From: Schistocephalus solidus
Lineage: Eukaryota > Platyhelminthes > Cestoda > Diphyllobothriidea > Diphyllobothriidae
Assembly: GCA_017591395.1 (NCBI GenBank)
Contig: WEDG01004631.1
Location: 1-64,000, forward strand
Length of the DNA: 64,000 nucleotides
Reading direction: 5' to 3'
Shown here: in pieces, positions 12,290 to 49,494 of the stretch
How the letters are laid out: each line of letters begins with the position of its first letter
Numbering within the stretch: the first letter of the stretch is position 1
Program-made: the position numbers and the translations under genes
Notes under the pieces: model-generated
What the model was told of the DNA's origin: nothing
The model's database searches: none
Seen by the model: the letters and a program-made list of their open reading frames with translations, nothing else

Positions 12290-13930
12290 AACTTGCTGAA
12301 AACGGGGACAACGCCGATTGCTTTTCCCAGTTCTTCCGCTCAGTCGAAAAATCAACGCAAGGTTCCTTCGTCCCTCAGCGGATCACCTGCCGACTCCAAG
12401 CATTACCCACATTCTGTTTTCAGAAGTTCTGATCCAAAGGGAATTAAAGAAAGTAAAAACGAGTCAAAATCTCCAGGACCGGATGAGATTCCACACAAGC
12501 TTCTCAAAGAAGTCGCCAATGAACGTTTTGCAAATCTGTCCGTGTGCTTTCAAGGTTCATTTGACTCTGGAACACTGCCTATGGATTGGAAGCTGACACA
12601 TAAATAAAATTACTCTACCCAGAAATTGTAGCCGGACGTTTGGGACAAATTAAGGGCTCGTAGGTTACACATGCATCCTCGATAAGATTAAGGAGAGGAA
12701 AATTAAGAGCGAATTTGTGCGAGTCCTAGAAACTGATAATTGGTTATCAAACAGTCAATACGGGTTCCGAAAAGGAAGATCCTGTACAAAAAACTTCTTA
12801 CAACTTCTCCAGAGCTGGAGTGAGCTCTTGAATGAAGGCACGTAGTTCATATTGTCTTCATTGACTTTCAAAAGGCATTTGACACTGTGCCACACCAGAG
12901 GCTGTTGCCCAAAATAGAAAGAATGGGAATAAGGTGTAACCTTCTCAAATAGATTGAAAGCTTCCAAGTGAGTTGGCATCAGGTTGTGCGCATGGGCTAA
13001 GGGAGGCCAAATTCTGGTGTGGTTAAGAGTATCGATTCCGTATGTGTAGTTCTAGGGAACACTTCCATTCCTACTACACGTAGATGATTGTGTCAGAGAT
13101 CTGGACTGTGTAGCAGCAATGTCTTTCAACGAAATTAAAATCTGTATTGTAATCCGGAGCTCTGTCGATGAAAAGAGACTACAAACAAACCTCAACCGGC
13201 TTTGCGGAGTGGTCGAGTGATTGTTTTTTTCGGTTCAACGTCGATAAGTGTACATTAATTCGCTTAGACAACTCCTCCGGATCCGCCGATAGAAGTAGCT
13301 AATCTCTGAATATGCTAAACAAGCCTGGGGACCCGTTGACAATGTTAACTCAGAAGTGTCTTGAAAGAGTACAAAGTTGAGCCATGAAAATGGTTCAGAT
13401 TCAAACTCCTTGCCATTGCAAACCAGCTATCAAATCTAAATCTGCTCCATTTGAGTTATAGGCAAATGTGTGGGGATATTCTACCGACCATCTTCATGAC
13501 TAAGGGATTGGATTGATGTCTGGAATTTGCCAACTTCTTTGAAATTGGTAAAACAACCCATTTTCAAGAAACTTCTTTAAAACTGCGCAGTTAGCAGACC
13601 AGGCGGGATGTGCACAGGTTCTACTTCTCTGTAAGAATGGTCAGAAAATGGAATGCCCTCCCTGCAGATATTGTAATTTCATTACCGCTGGAAGTTTTTA
13701 AAAAGGAATCTTGACAGATTGATGTTCTAAAATGAGCATGAGTGATGAGGGATGTAGCTTAGTCCATGAGACTCACGCCCCAATAATCATATTTTATGAT
13801 CGTCTGTGGATTATTGCAACCCACGTGGTTTCTCTGTACACCACACTTATTTTTAAAACAAAAATAGGGTAGTCAAAGGCATATGCATATTTCTCTTTAT
13901 AAATTGAACTGAAAACTGAATTGAATTGAA
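12290..13930 (+). mobile_element. Decayed non-LTR retrotransposon, RT to 3' end
   Basis: ESKSPGPDEIPHKLLKEVAN (near 12460) is the RT start. NSQYGFRKGRSCTKNFLQLL (near 12750), a frameshifted IDFQKAFDTVPHQRL equivalent (near 12860), CVRDLDC with a ruined FADD box (near 13084) and DEKRLQTNLNRL follow. The C-terminal signature VRMVRKWNALPADIVISLPL (near 13628) precedes a 3' end with TGAATTGAATTGAATC. In-frame stops and frameshifts show it is dead. Confidence 0.8.
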
Positions 13931-14186
13931 TCTTTGTTCATCTATTTTGAGTGACCAGTTGATTAAATTCCACTTTGCATGCTGCAAACAACTTATATTT
14001 ACGATTTTTACTAAAAGGCCTAGGTAAACGGTACTTACTCGGGAAACATGGGGTATGTATGCAAGTATTCTGAGGTCTGGGTGCTTATACTCCAGCTCAG
14101 ATATCGACGATCACTTACTTTGTTCTCCAACGAGTGTGAAGCTAATTTTCAAGGTCAACAAGGTATAGGCATACGTTATATTACCC

Positions 14187-14222
14187 CGCGAAAGTAAAAA
14201 GAGCGTGTGCCGTACTTTCGCG
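14187..14222. promoter_or_regulatory. Perfect 10-bp inverted repeat just upstream of the IMPDH start
   Basis: CGCGAAAGTA at 14187-14196 is the exact reverse complement of TACTTTCGCG at 14213-14222, with a 16-base spacer. It ends 27 bases before the ATG. If it lies in the mRNA leader it would form a stem-loop; if upstream of the transcription start it could be a paired protein site. The sequence match is certain, the role is not. Confidence 0.4.
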
Positions 14223-14249
14223 CTATTGTCTCTTATCTCGCACCAAAAC

Positions 14250-38789
<24,540 letters not shown>

Positions 38790-39379
38790 ATCCAGCGGGT
38801 TTCTGAAGCTCGCTGAGCACAACCAATCCTTTGTTTCATAATTTTAGCTAATATTCTTTTTATTAGTATTTTTAATTCGCTCGATATGATACTACTGCTA
38901 ATAATAATGATAATAATAATGCTTTTGTGTCGGAAGTGTGTTTTTGTCTTTCGTTTTCATTTCCTTGTCAACTGGCGTTTTGTCACAAACACGCACTCCA
39001 TTCAATTTTAGTCGGTACTTAATAGCAATTTATTTTTCGTATAGGCGTATACTGGAATAGTAGGATATGAAGGAGTTAAACGGGTTATCTGCTTCTCTTA
39101 CGCGGTGTAAAGATAGTTACTATGATTCTTCAAACAAACTAGTTTTAATCCTCAGTTGCCGCCAGGGGATTCCGCTAGCAGAAATGGTCATAAGGACAGC
39201 CTTGATAAAGAAGTTTAATCTAGCCTTTACTGCGTAACCCGACTGAGTCTTCGGAGTCATGGCACCTTAGCGCATTCCTCGCTGAATCGATTACAATGCG
39301 GGAAAAGTCTTGACATGGAAGGCTGCCAAGTGGTGGAATAGCACGGTTCTCGTAATCAATTCTGAGTATATGGGTGAAT

Positions 39380-41720
39380 TTGGCAGAAATACTGAAATTT
39401 AGAATTTATATTTGATTAGAGCCGGGAAGGCACTATTGAAACAAACATTAGTAATGAAATAAAATTATGACAATGTGTGCAGATAAAATGTACAAATATT
39501 TACTAATGTAGACAGAACCTGTCCTGTTAGGGCAATAGTTAGCGATGTTTTGAAATTAATTTTGAACTAGAGAATAGGCAGTGAACAAAAACTTCTTCTT
39601 TAAAAATGGAGACAGAGTTCAATCGGCCTCCATTTTCGAATAGAGGATAGGAGAAAAAAACTACTAAATGAAAATAAGGTGAGGGGGCAGATTAGGCTAA
39701 TACTGCAGTAGCATTTCAGAATGAGATAATGAAACGTCAATGTGGTTGGTTCTTGATCACTAAGGCGCATTAAAAAATCTCGCGATAAGGCGTCAGTGAG
39801 CTTAAGGCCTCAGCATCTTAGGATCCAGAATTGAATTCTGATGATGGTAAGTATCCAACGAAACGGAAGCTTTTTAGACTGGGTACGTCGGAACGACTTC
39901 ATCAATTGAATGAATGATGGTATAAGGAGACATCAAGGTTTCTGTGGGACTCGCGGTAGAGAAAAATAGCTACAAGAGGGTCACTTAAATTCCCGATGGT
40001 CCTTTCTCTGAGTCCTGCAGAAAGCTGCTCGGAAAAGATGAGAATAAAAGGTTAATAGAATCAGTGTTAAGATAAATGCGCAGTCTTCGCTTGAATGCAT
40101 ATAGGCTAGTTAACTACCTAATGCAGATACAGGAGGTATAATTAATGCAGAATTTCTTAGGCTATAAGGAAGACTAACGGGGGTAATGTCAGAAAGTTTG
40201 AGGAGATTTGAGTCGAAGAAGGAAAAAAAACCTGCTTCTAGTTTACTGACCCAAAGTAATTTTAGCTTCGTCAGCTGGCATCTGGTTGAGTAGGAAGTAT
40301 TTGAAAGAGTTGGATACAGGAGTTTTTTGTAAAACATATTTGGACATTTTCAATATTTGAACGGCTAGATTCGTTCATTAAACCGAAGAAAGGACAGAAA
40401 AATTAAAAAATGGGAGGTACAAACGTACGAGAAAGTCTTGATTAACTTTCAGGAAGGTATGAAATTATAAGAAATAAAGCAGCAAATCTGAGCAACTTTG
40501 GCTGTAATTCTATCGGCATGAGGCGAAATATATAATTTATTTGTGTAGCTTAAGCCGAAGTTCTTGATGGCAGAACATTTAGTCATAGGGCAACCTTCAC
40601 AAATAAGAGGTTGCGGCAGCCTTACAGGCCCAAAACTCATGTAGCGACACTTAGAAGGTGAGAACTCTATTAGCCATGTGGAGCTCCAAGTCGAAAGATC
40701 GTCTAAGTTCGAATGAATTTGTTCTAGGCATCGTGTGGCCGTAGATTTAGAGAAGGAATACACACAGTTGAGGTCATCAGCATAAATATAAGATTGAGAA
40801 TGTTTAACTATCGATGAAATATCATTTTTGTATAGTAAGAATAACTAAGGACCTAGCACGGTACCTTGAAGGAAACCACTAAAAATCGGGGTAGCACTTG
40901 AGTAGGAGGATCCCACTAAAACTTTTTGTTTTCGATCAGATAGGTATGATCTAATAAAGTCAGTCAGCCTCTTGTTTAACCAGAATTCGTTTATGAGGCA
41001 CTTTACGAATGCCTTATTAAGATAAAAATAGATAACTACGGATGGATGATCATATCGAAGAGAGGTTAGTAGATTTAGAAAAGACGTGGCAGGTTTCACA
41101 AAAAAAGCCATGTTGGAAGGATTTGAGAATTTGATTACTTATGCGAAAATTCGTAATTTGTTTTGCAATTAGTTTTTCGAAGATTTTAGCAAGAGGGCGT
41201 TTTATGAACACCGCGATAGTTATGAATGTCAGAGGGGGAACCATAGTAGAAAACTAGTATTATAATAGAAGTTTTCCAATAATCGGGGAAGAAACCGTGT
41301 TCGAGAAATACTGAAAATAATTTGCTTATTAAAGGTGGAAAATCTCTTAACTGTTTTTAAGTGAGCAGGGAATGTTATCAGTTCCAACCGAATGTGCATT
41401 TTTTAGGTGAGTTATTTCTTTTTGAATACTTGAAGGCGAGAAATTAATGGTTTGAATTTGAAAGAAGAGGAATTGATAGAGTGAGGCTAGTTTCAATGGT
41501 AAAGTGGTTGGCAAAAATGAATTTAACAATTCTGCTTTGCCCAAATCCTCCGTAACGAAGTTTTTCTTACAGTCAAGTAAAGGCGGAGTTACCTTCAGGC
41601 GTTTAGCCCATGATCGAACATGGAAGACTTGAGCAACAGATTTAGATGACTCGGCATCACTTAGTGCCCGAGACTCCCTATACCTATCTCTCACGAGCCT
41701 AAATCCAGGTCCAACATGGC
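39380..41720 (-). mobile_element. Decayed non-LTR retrotransposon (jockey/CR1-like)
   Basis: Minus-strand frames in order are: 41694-41347 (linker; ends SVGTDNIPCSLKNS), 41244-41050 (FEKLIAKQITNFRI, then HGFF), 41111-40845 (VVIYFYLNKAFVKCLINEF in place of DFxKAFD; ending FSGFLQGTVLGP) and 40763-40449 (NLDDLSTWSSTWLIEFSPSK after the lost FADD box). The 3' part to 39400 is shared with 11080-12240. Each block overlaps or is frame-shifted from the next. Confidence 0.8.
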
Positions 41721-41829
41721 TCTGATATCACTCGCTCTGGTAAAGATGCTTTGTATGGACGCTTAAACAAGATACGGGAAAAGGAGCCGCCCTCAGTACA
41801 TGTGGTTTTGCGCACAACTCCAAGGAAAT

Positions 41830-41990
41830 TGTGTTAACCATTAAGGCGAGTGTTAGGATTAAGTTTGAGGTTAAGGTCAGAATTGGGGTAAGAGTCATGA
41901 TTAGGCTCAGACTTAAGATTTTCAACGTGTTAACTATAGGGTTTATGGTAGGGCTGGTGTTAAGATTAAAGATAGAGTTTTGTTTAGATT
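41830..41990. repeat. Degenerate telomere-like GGTTAGG stretch
   Basis: GTTAAGGCGAGTGTTAGGAT, GTTTGAGGTTAAGGTCAG and GGTAGGGCTGGTGTTAAG are irregular TTAGGG-like units. They create an open frame (41831-42313) that is not convincing as a gene. Confidence 0.55.
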
Positions 41991-41999
41991 ATGTTTTAT

Positions 42000-44900
42000 G
42001 TTACACTGGTACGTTTAGCCCTACTGAAATTTATCGTAAGCCTACTCATTTTAAGCGTGGGCATCCTAACCAGCCCTGGGTGTTCAAGGGTCTGCCAACG
42101 GGACAAGCCGCAGTAAGCACTCGCTGGCAAATTGGCATCGGGCTCTCGGTCTGTTGCTTGGGTGATCGAGTCTCCTCATTTTCTTTCACACCGGCGGTCG
42201 AGAGGGACAGTGTAGACGCATCTTACGACGTGCCGCTCCGGGAGCGCCTGTCCGTCCTTTCAAAGCTCTGCCGTGTCGACACCAGCAGTCCACGCACATT
42301 GTTGGTTGTTTAGGCTATTATAAGTAAGGATGATAGCTATTTGCCTCTAGGCCGTTATGTGGTAATCACAAAGGCCAACCGACTGTGAGGTAATAAATAC
42401 GCTTTTCTGACAATACCAGCGCTTACATTACTTGACCGAATGCACCTGTCGGCCATCCCTGCCGAGATCTGACCAGACAGAGCTTTCGCTGATCTAAAAC
42501 AAAGTCAGTGCGCTGGGTTCTGCGGGTCAGTCTGGAGAGGAATTCCTGTTGCTGTCAGTCCAGGAGACTTTCCCTGACTTTAAGCCCCACTCCCCTTCAG
42601 GTGAAGCTGGGAGAGGTCAGCGCACTGACCTGTGGAGGGTGTGCTTATTTAGATGGCGCCATACCTACCGAGAGCATAAGACATTGATCGGGAACCGTAC
42701 CTCACTTTAAAGTAGAGGATACCTTCTGTTACCTTCTGTTTGAGTATCTTCCCACCCAAAGATTGACTGGGATTTTAAAATTGCATGCAAAACGGGGGAG
42801 GGCGTTCTGCTTGCGGACTGCATTGCTTCAGTGGAATTACCCTCCCAGCGCGTATCATATCGGAGGTCGCCCTGTTACAGCAACGCGTATCGAAGCAAAA
42901 TTTCGACGTATCTCTTCCAAGTGATGCAGCTAAATGTGCAAACATGTTGAACCACGCTAGAAAACGCAGACCACTTATTTATTTGCCACACCTGAAGTCA
43001 CATTTATGAGCACTTGGCGGGAAAATTACACCGAAAAGTTTATTTAGGCCAAAGTGAAAGCGCGCAGTCTCTGCACGCAGTTCAGATGTGCATGTGTGTT
43101 TGGTTCCCGAACTGGGTGCCTAACGCCTTACTCTAGGACGTACTTCAATGCAATGTTGCGTCGATGGACGGACCAGTAGATGGGCACTTGATTGACGATG
43201 ATGTACCGAAGGGGCTGGTCAGCCGTTGTACCCAAACATTCTTACCAGTGGATTCCCGTTTATACGGGAGAAAGTCGAGGAGAATTATCCTACTCCCCTT
43301 TTCTCCATAAAGGACGAGCATTCAAACCACCAGGAATGTAAACTCGCCACTAGGAGGATTGCCAAGTGACTTTGGATTACAGTCCTTGGTAATGAGATTC
43401 AAGTTACAGAGTCTATCAAGGGAACATTAAATAGCGGCTGGTACGAATCAAATATCCAGGCGTCAGAAGGCCACTACTCTCCAGTTAAGGCACCAGCGCT
43501 TGTGCTGAATCACATTTAAGCAAACGACCGCTGGAAAGTAGACTGAACTCAATGCTGGCAGGTCTAGAGTTGTAATTGTTGACACATTACCAGCACACCC
43601 CATATTGTGAACCATATCGATGAAGATGAAAAGACTATCAACACTCATGCCCTGCTCCAGTCTTCTTGAGCATGTCTCGTCAACAGAGCGTGGTGGCTGT
43701 CAGAAGACAGTGAGGTAGGCCCTACTCAAGTCCTTCCACCCCCCACGATAGACTACTTCACGCACGTCCCTGTTGCTCCCCTGGAACACTGGTAGTAATC
43801 TTCTCTTGCGACGGAAGAACCCACAGTTCAACCGTCGATTCTGATGATGTCCACCAGGGTGTCCCGTAGTGACAGTAACTTGCTCGTGAATTAGTGGCAG
43901 TAGTCTTGCGCTGCGTCTACCACACCCTCTCCTCCATCAAGAACCTGAAACAGAGTCCTTAAAATGGGGTGGGATCGGATGTTGTGGATTTCAAGGTGCC
44001 ATAGCCCAACTACACGTGCCACAGACGTCCGTTTCCAGAAGGATAGACAAGGTTTTCATGGAAGCACGAAAAGTGTGGCTCTTTTATTGACCGAGAAGGA
44101 GTCTCATAGGGGCCTATTAAGACGAGGCAATTGCAACCTGTATCAGAGTCCTGCGTAGAAGACAAGGTATCCATCAGTTGGTAGCCTTCGAAGCCATGGA
44201 TTTGGCGCGCCGTGATAAAGTCACGTCAGATGGTTTATGATGAGACATATGCACTACTCATCGTGGGACCAGAGTCCACATAGTCGGCTACCCTATCTCT
44301 CCTCTTCCGGTCAACAGTCCACTGTCGAAACCGCCCAGTCCGCTGATGTGGAGCTTGGACGCAAGTGCAGGAACCTGTGTATGCATGCCGCACTTGACCT
44401 AGCTCCGTGATCAATGCGCCAGGGGTTAAAACAAACGGGTTGGACGTCTCCGACCTCACATGCGAGAGCGTGCCATTGAAAGAGCCACTATGCCTATTAG
44501 TCCATCAGCCAGTCACATCACATGCTCACTGGCTAACTACAAGGTCTGTTTTTTATTGTAATTTAGTAACCTTCCAAACCAAAACTTTTTAATGCGCTGT
44601 GATAGATTCAAGCTTTTCAGATTTGTTTTACAGAGAAATATGCTGCAGTTTTGTGTCACTGTCGTCCCGAGTATTGCCCGTCGTATCCAACGTGGTCTCC
44701 CGTGTGCCCAAGGGCATGAAGACGCAGCTACGGTGACTGGTGTGTTGATTAATTTTAAATGATAGCAGACTTGCACTGCATATTCCGCACTCTCCCTTCC
44801 CTCACCCAGCTCAGCCCGTTGTCATGGCCAAGTCACGATGACAAACAGCGGGCAAACGCGCAGATAGCTGGCGCGGCCGGAGTTTCCCCTAAGCCAGCAG

Positions 44901-46680
44901 CCACACCCAAATTGCATCCCGCGGACTGGGAGTGCGATGGAGCTCACGTTAAGATGGAGTCATGTCACTCAATATTTCAGTGCCAGAGCGCAACTTAATC
45001 CCTTGACCCGCTGTTTAGTTTTTAAGCTAATTACTGGCCTTGCCAACAACATTTTTCGAAGTAGAAACAATGTGCGGTCAGTTAGATTTTGATAATAAGG
45101 ATTTATGTACTGGCAACAATATTGGTGGGAGAAGGCTGTGTATTGATGGACCTACTCCGGCGTCCTCGGCAGTGTGAAGAAGAAGAAGAAGAAGAAGAAA
45201 GAGGGCCATTAGGAGAACATAGTGCACACCCGTTCTTATATCTCCTGAAAGGATACAATAACGATTCAGCTTCTTCATTTCTAACATCGAAATGTTGGCA
45301 GCGATCTAAAAGAGCGTCAGCTCTCCAAAATAGGCAGTAGCAGAATGAGAAGGGGAGCATTCTTTCGAAAGAAGCTCACGAGGATATCTGCAGTGGGCCA
45401 ACTCCGGGCGCATGTTGCAAAGCTGAACCACTTGCGAATAGATGCACGTTCGCATCAGGAACTATATATTCCTAACTAATCCCGGCTGTAAAATCTGGCC
45501 AATCATCTTCAAGGCTGACTCAAACATGACCCCGCTGTCTACCCATTGACTACTGCGTACAGTCTCACACTTCGGACGCCGACCTCGCGGTCGGACGTGT
45601 CCTCGTGCGGCTTACAGCTCCTGTCAACCCCTCCTCCGATAGTTCTGCACAGAATATACTCTCCTCTCAACTGGCGTCCCACCGGATCAAAAGGTTGTAG
45701 CGGCTAGGGCCTCCCATATCAACTTAAGCTCTCGTAATATATGCAGGCGCCAGTTGCAAGACATTTACTATGATGATCGTGGCTTCGCAGAACAATTCAC
45801 CAAAGTAAAGTGATCCCGCATTCAAATTTAGACAAGACATAAGATCCGTTTTCATATGCTCAGGGCACGCCAGTTTAAAACGAGCCTCGAGATCTCCACA
45901 CGTAAATCTACTAGTCCATATGAGTAAGGCCGACAGCTCTGAAGGATTTATTTTTCGAACTTTCACTGGCAGACGTACACTTTGTCAGGTCAAATTCGGC
46001 TAAAGGTCAGCTGGAAATAAATTTGTTGGTCTGTGTGAGAAATTTACCAGTGAAGTTGTTATTCCGATTTCGCATTCATCGACGTGAATGGATGTCTGGA
46101 GATACGGTATGAACATATACAACCTCATGAGTTTGACGTAAAGCTACCTCAAAATGACGTTTTAGAAGTTGGGTCTTTTAAAGAAGGGGACTACACGGCT
46201 GCTGTTATTTATCACGCCGGAATCCCTGTTTAACCATTTTTTTAATGCCCTACGTAACTTCAAATTCAATCCCACACGGTATAAGAAGAGCCGACATGAA
46301 ACCCCGCGATCTCATAAAGGGAATTCTGCGCGCCCATTTTCTGTAAATGACCGGGTAACTGCTTCGGAAACGGTATGACCAATGGGCACTCAGTAAGGCT
46401 CTCAAGGCTCCACTCTCATCTTTATATCCGATATGGTCTTGTAGCAAAGTTTTATTTTCTGGGGGGCGGGGGGGGGGAACAGGGAGACATGTGGGACATA
46501 TATATTTATATTTGACTGAATGAGATTGAGGTTCATGTGTGTGAGACTCCCTGATTGGATATGAAATTGTATATCTAATTATAATTTGCTGTTGACAGTC
46601 CATTTACGCAATTTATTGTTTTCTGAAAATGAGGGCAGCTGGCTAAAGAAAATGTGAAATCTAATGCAGCGGTGTAAAGG
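42000..46680. other. Gene-less stretch of GC-richer, partly repeated DNA
   Basis: GC-rich blocks (42060-42310, 42400-42670, 43640-44000, 45480-45720) look like fragments of repeats. CTGCGTCTACCACACCCTCTC near 43914 is close to TGCAGCATCTATCACACCCT near 27365. A GAA microsatellite lies at 45176-45200 and a G-rich run at 46461-46479. No gene was recognised. Confidence 0.45.
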
Positions 46681-47329
46681 GATGCTTTGGAAGAATCCTT
46701 AAAGTGTACCCAGACCATAAGGGGAAATTAACCCATATTCTGCTGCATAAGAGGCATTATAAAAACATTCTCGAATTCCTAATAAGTAGATGCGATTGCT
46801 GGGTCAAGAGCTTTATTCACCCGACGTTTCGGATTCCAACTCAAACCCAGCCTCCGGGACAGTATCAGATACAGGTAATAGGTACACAGAGAGTTTCAGT
46901 ATTTATAGGATGTCATCGCTATGCTACTACAGGCCTACGGCAATTAAAAGCTCCCCCTTCAGGGAGGACGACTGCGCTCTGGTGCGTTAATTGTTTGATG
47001 GCCGGCATGCATGTCGTTATCCACTGAAATTTCGTCACCCGTGTTGGAGAGGTGCGTGATGATCGCTCTGCCAGCTGGCTCACCAGCATCGGCGTTGGGA
47101 AATGTGTTCACCTGAGTGCTCTCAGAGTGGCCGATTGCTCTGGCCAAACTGAATCTCAAGACCAAATATGGGTTGGGTAGGTCATTGCATTTGTTAATAG
47201 ACTGGGGGCCTGCAAATCATGATTCAAGCAACTTGCGGCTCATCTGATTATCACCTCTTGTGAGACTTTAGGCTTCGTCGAACTTGAATTTGTGCTGCTT
47301 CTCGCCGAATGAGCCACAACTTGATGATT

Positions 47330-47615
47330 GACTTAATTTTGCCACACTGCTACCGCGTGTTCAGCAATTCGTTTCCAAATCAGTCTTTCAGTTTCTCCGA
47401 CGTAGTTGCTTTGCCTGCAACTGCAATAGATCCGATAAACAACTCCAGATGTTTTTGCCGCATGAGGGATGGGAGGTCGCCACAGGGAATCCTTCCTCGC
47501 GGTAAATGCTTGTGCATTCTTACCTATATTAAATCTGACGTGATCGAAGCAATCATGACTTGCTACCAGTCGTGACGTGCCTAATGACCGTTTAACTGGC
47601 TTTTGATTCATCCTG
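47330..47615 (-). mobile_element. Penelope-like GIY-YIG endonuclease fragment
   Basis: The minus-strand frame 47611-47333 includes HAAKTSGVVYRIYCSCRQSN and then YVGETERLIWKRIAEH. G-V-V-Y-x-I-x-C-x-C, Y-V-G-E-T, R and the EH pair are the GIY-YIG endonuclease pattern typical of Penelope-like elements. The downstream part of the element (47300-46690) is broken. It is a different subfamily from the relic at 20930. Confidence 0.7.
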
Positions 47616-47794
47616 AGCGTCAGACCGCAGCGTGACCTTTATGACACACACGTCTGTGATACCGTAGTCAACCGTATTGTACAAGGGCTGCTTAAACTTG
47701 TCAGCCACCGCTTCCATGCTCACCTACGATCTTCATGGCAGGTTTTGTCATCGGAAAAACTTAGGTGCGAAAAGAGGTAATTTGGTGAATGCGG

Positions 47795-48120
47795 CACGGC
47801 CCTGCCGCCACCCCAAGCAGTCTTCGAAGTATTTGCTGTGACCGGAGTGAAGCAGGACTGCGTAATCACTCCCACCATCTTCGGTCTCATATTCTCTGTC
47901 ATGCGGACAGACACCTATCATTGTGAGCACCCTAGGATACTCATCGTCTAAAGGAGTGACGAGCATCTTTTAAATAACCGGTATAGCTGGCACCAACGCC
48001 TCCATCTTCAACTACTGTCGATGACCTGCTCTTCACGGACGATTATGCACTCGAAACTGTGAGGGAAAGGTCATGCAAGGCAGCGTTGACCTCTTCGCCA
48101 CCGGCTGCAAGGTGTTAAAG
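47795..48120 (+). mobile_element. RTE-type LINE reverse transcriptase fragment
   Basis: The plus strand reads VFEVFAVTGVKQDCVITPTI, FGLIFSVM and, after a stop and a frameshift, DDLLFTDDYALETVRE. This is the VTNGVKQGCVLAPTLFS...LLFADDCALNT core of RTE-like RT. The FADD box has become FTDD and the frame is broken, so it is inactive. Confidence 0.65.
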
Positions 48121-48519
48121 AAATAATTTGAAGAGGTAATCGACAGATCTTCTTCAAAATAAAAAGAACGGATAGAAAAGACTGAGAAAGGTTCTTCGTC
48201 GGTCTGAGCAACGTGTTCGAGCATGGGAATCTGGGTTTGTGTTTTTGGTGGGGGCGAGAGGGGCACCAGATGATTGAGCGAATTCAGTCACACTGATGGT
48301 TCACTACGCGTAAGTCCGCCTGGTTAGTTGTGGTGACCAAATTTCCACTTCATTTGGATATAGGAGGTCGAAGATATCTGAAGCGTAGAGGCAAAAGAAA
48401 TTCAGTAACCAATATATGTCTACTTAATAAAAATAAGTAGCATTTTGAGCTCAAATACATTAGAGAATTCGAGCATATTTGCTCACCCTGTATATTAGCT
48501 TCTAGTATGCGTATGTTCT

Positions 48520-48641
48520 TTAGAGAACTTGCAACCACTGGGTGCATTCCAGTTGGCCTTCCTGAGTGGATAGCTCCGATCTCTTCCTCTGCATAGATGT
48601 CGTCACCCGGAGAACAACTTCCGGATTCAGCATAGTCACGC
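48520..48641 (-). CDS. Possible third exon of the Ser/Arg-rich minus-strand gene
   Basis: After the acceptor TATTTATAG, the frame dictated by the upstream exon at 52275 (one base left over) gives VTMLNPEVVLRVTTSMQRKR and SELSTQEGQLECTQWLQVL, then TAA: a helix-like, charged C-terminus. Another frame of the same DNA (RDYAESGSCSPGDDIYAEEE...ILEANIQ) runs longer to a good donor, CAGG|GTGAGC near 48488. It would need a different incoming phase and thus a missing exon. I cannot decide between them. Confidence 0.35.
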
Positions 48642-48936
48642 CTATAAATATGATAAAACATATGATAATTCGGTTTCAAAATTTCATGGGTACGCAAAAG
48701 AAAGACCTAATGTTTACAGTTGAATTAGGTGAGGCAGTTTAGCAAAGTTTTGCTATGATTCACTAAGTCAGTTAGTATAAATACTGGCAAAACTTAATGA
48801 AGGCAAATGCGCCAATGAAGTGGAGGCTAAATAAACATAGTTAATAAGAGTTGTGCTTTTTTCAAAACTTCGGAATTGTCTGAAGTTCGAAGTGGCCTTT
48901 GTAAGACACCAGCATAAGAAGCACACACAAGGAAAG

Positions 48937-49091
48937 ATGGAAAAACGAAAACCAGTATTGCTTAGGCTTTTAGAACAAGACGAATTAGATATACCTGCCC
49001 TCATCGTTGCCAAAATTCAACCGCTCGAAAATCTTTTCACTCCTCACATAGTGAACTACTTTTGCAAATTTGCAGAAATGAAAATATTTGC
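48937..49091 (+). CDS. Tentative plus-strand exon
   Basis: The frame (open from 48853) includes MEKRKPVLLRLLEQDELDIP, ALIVAKIQPLENLFTPHIVN and YFCKFAEMKIF, and meets a near-consensus donor TTTGC|GTGAGTAAG. The composition is protein-like. A TATAAATA lies at 48776. I do not recognise it, and it falls in what would be an intron of the minus-strand gene, which lowers confidence. Confidence 0.25.
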
Positions 49092-49359
49092 GTGAGTAAG
49101 GGCTTTCGGTGAAGAACTATAGCGCTGGTCATTAATGTTTGGCGTCTTTTATATAATGTTACATGAGGTAGGGCGAGTGTGCATCAAAGCAGCTTGAAGA
49201 TAGTCCGATTAGAGAAGCAGACATGAAATTTGCTTTGCAGAGGGAAACCTTTTAGATGCCAGGAAATCAAATAAACAACCTGACAATTTAAAGTCTCCAG
49301 TCGTAGAGGAGGTGTTAGAAGAGTGTATGCATATGTTCAGCCATGCGCTAAACTCCAAA

Positions 49360-49410
49360 TGGCTAAGGGTTAAGGTCAGTGTTAGGGCTGAAGTTAGGAC
49401 CGAAGAATTC
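49360..49410. repeat. Short telomere-like GGTTAAGG/GTTAGGG stretch
   Basis: CTAAGGGTTAAGGTCAGTGT and TAGGGCTGAAGTTAGGACC are the same kind of irregular TTAGGG-like units as at 30140, 31975, 41830 and 50150. Confidence 0.5.
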
Positions 49411-49494
49411 AATGCATGACCGCCTGTAGCACGGAAGTGAACGTATTCCCTTGTTCAACCGCATTCTTAATCTTCTTAACGAGTTTTTTACATC

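Noticed and set aside
41831..42313. 160-codon open frame as a gene
   Set aside because: Its first third is a degenerate telomere-like repeat free of stops by composition. The PTEIYRKPTHFKRG stretch only loosely recalls Penelope-like RT and has no supporting motifs around it.
46461..46479. G-quadruplex-like G-run (also 20445-20456)
   Set aside because: Single homopolymer-like G runs with no conserved context. Reported only as low-complexity DNA.
48033..48266. Minus-strand frame with an acceptor-like start
   Set aside because: The plus strand of the same DNA carries an RTE reverse transcriptase motif, so the minus frame overlaps it as a shadow.
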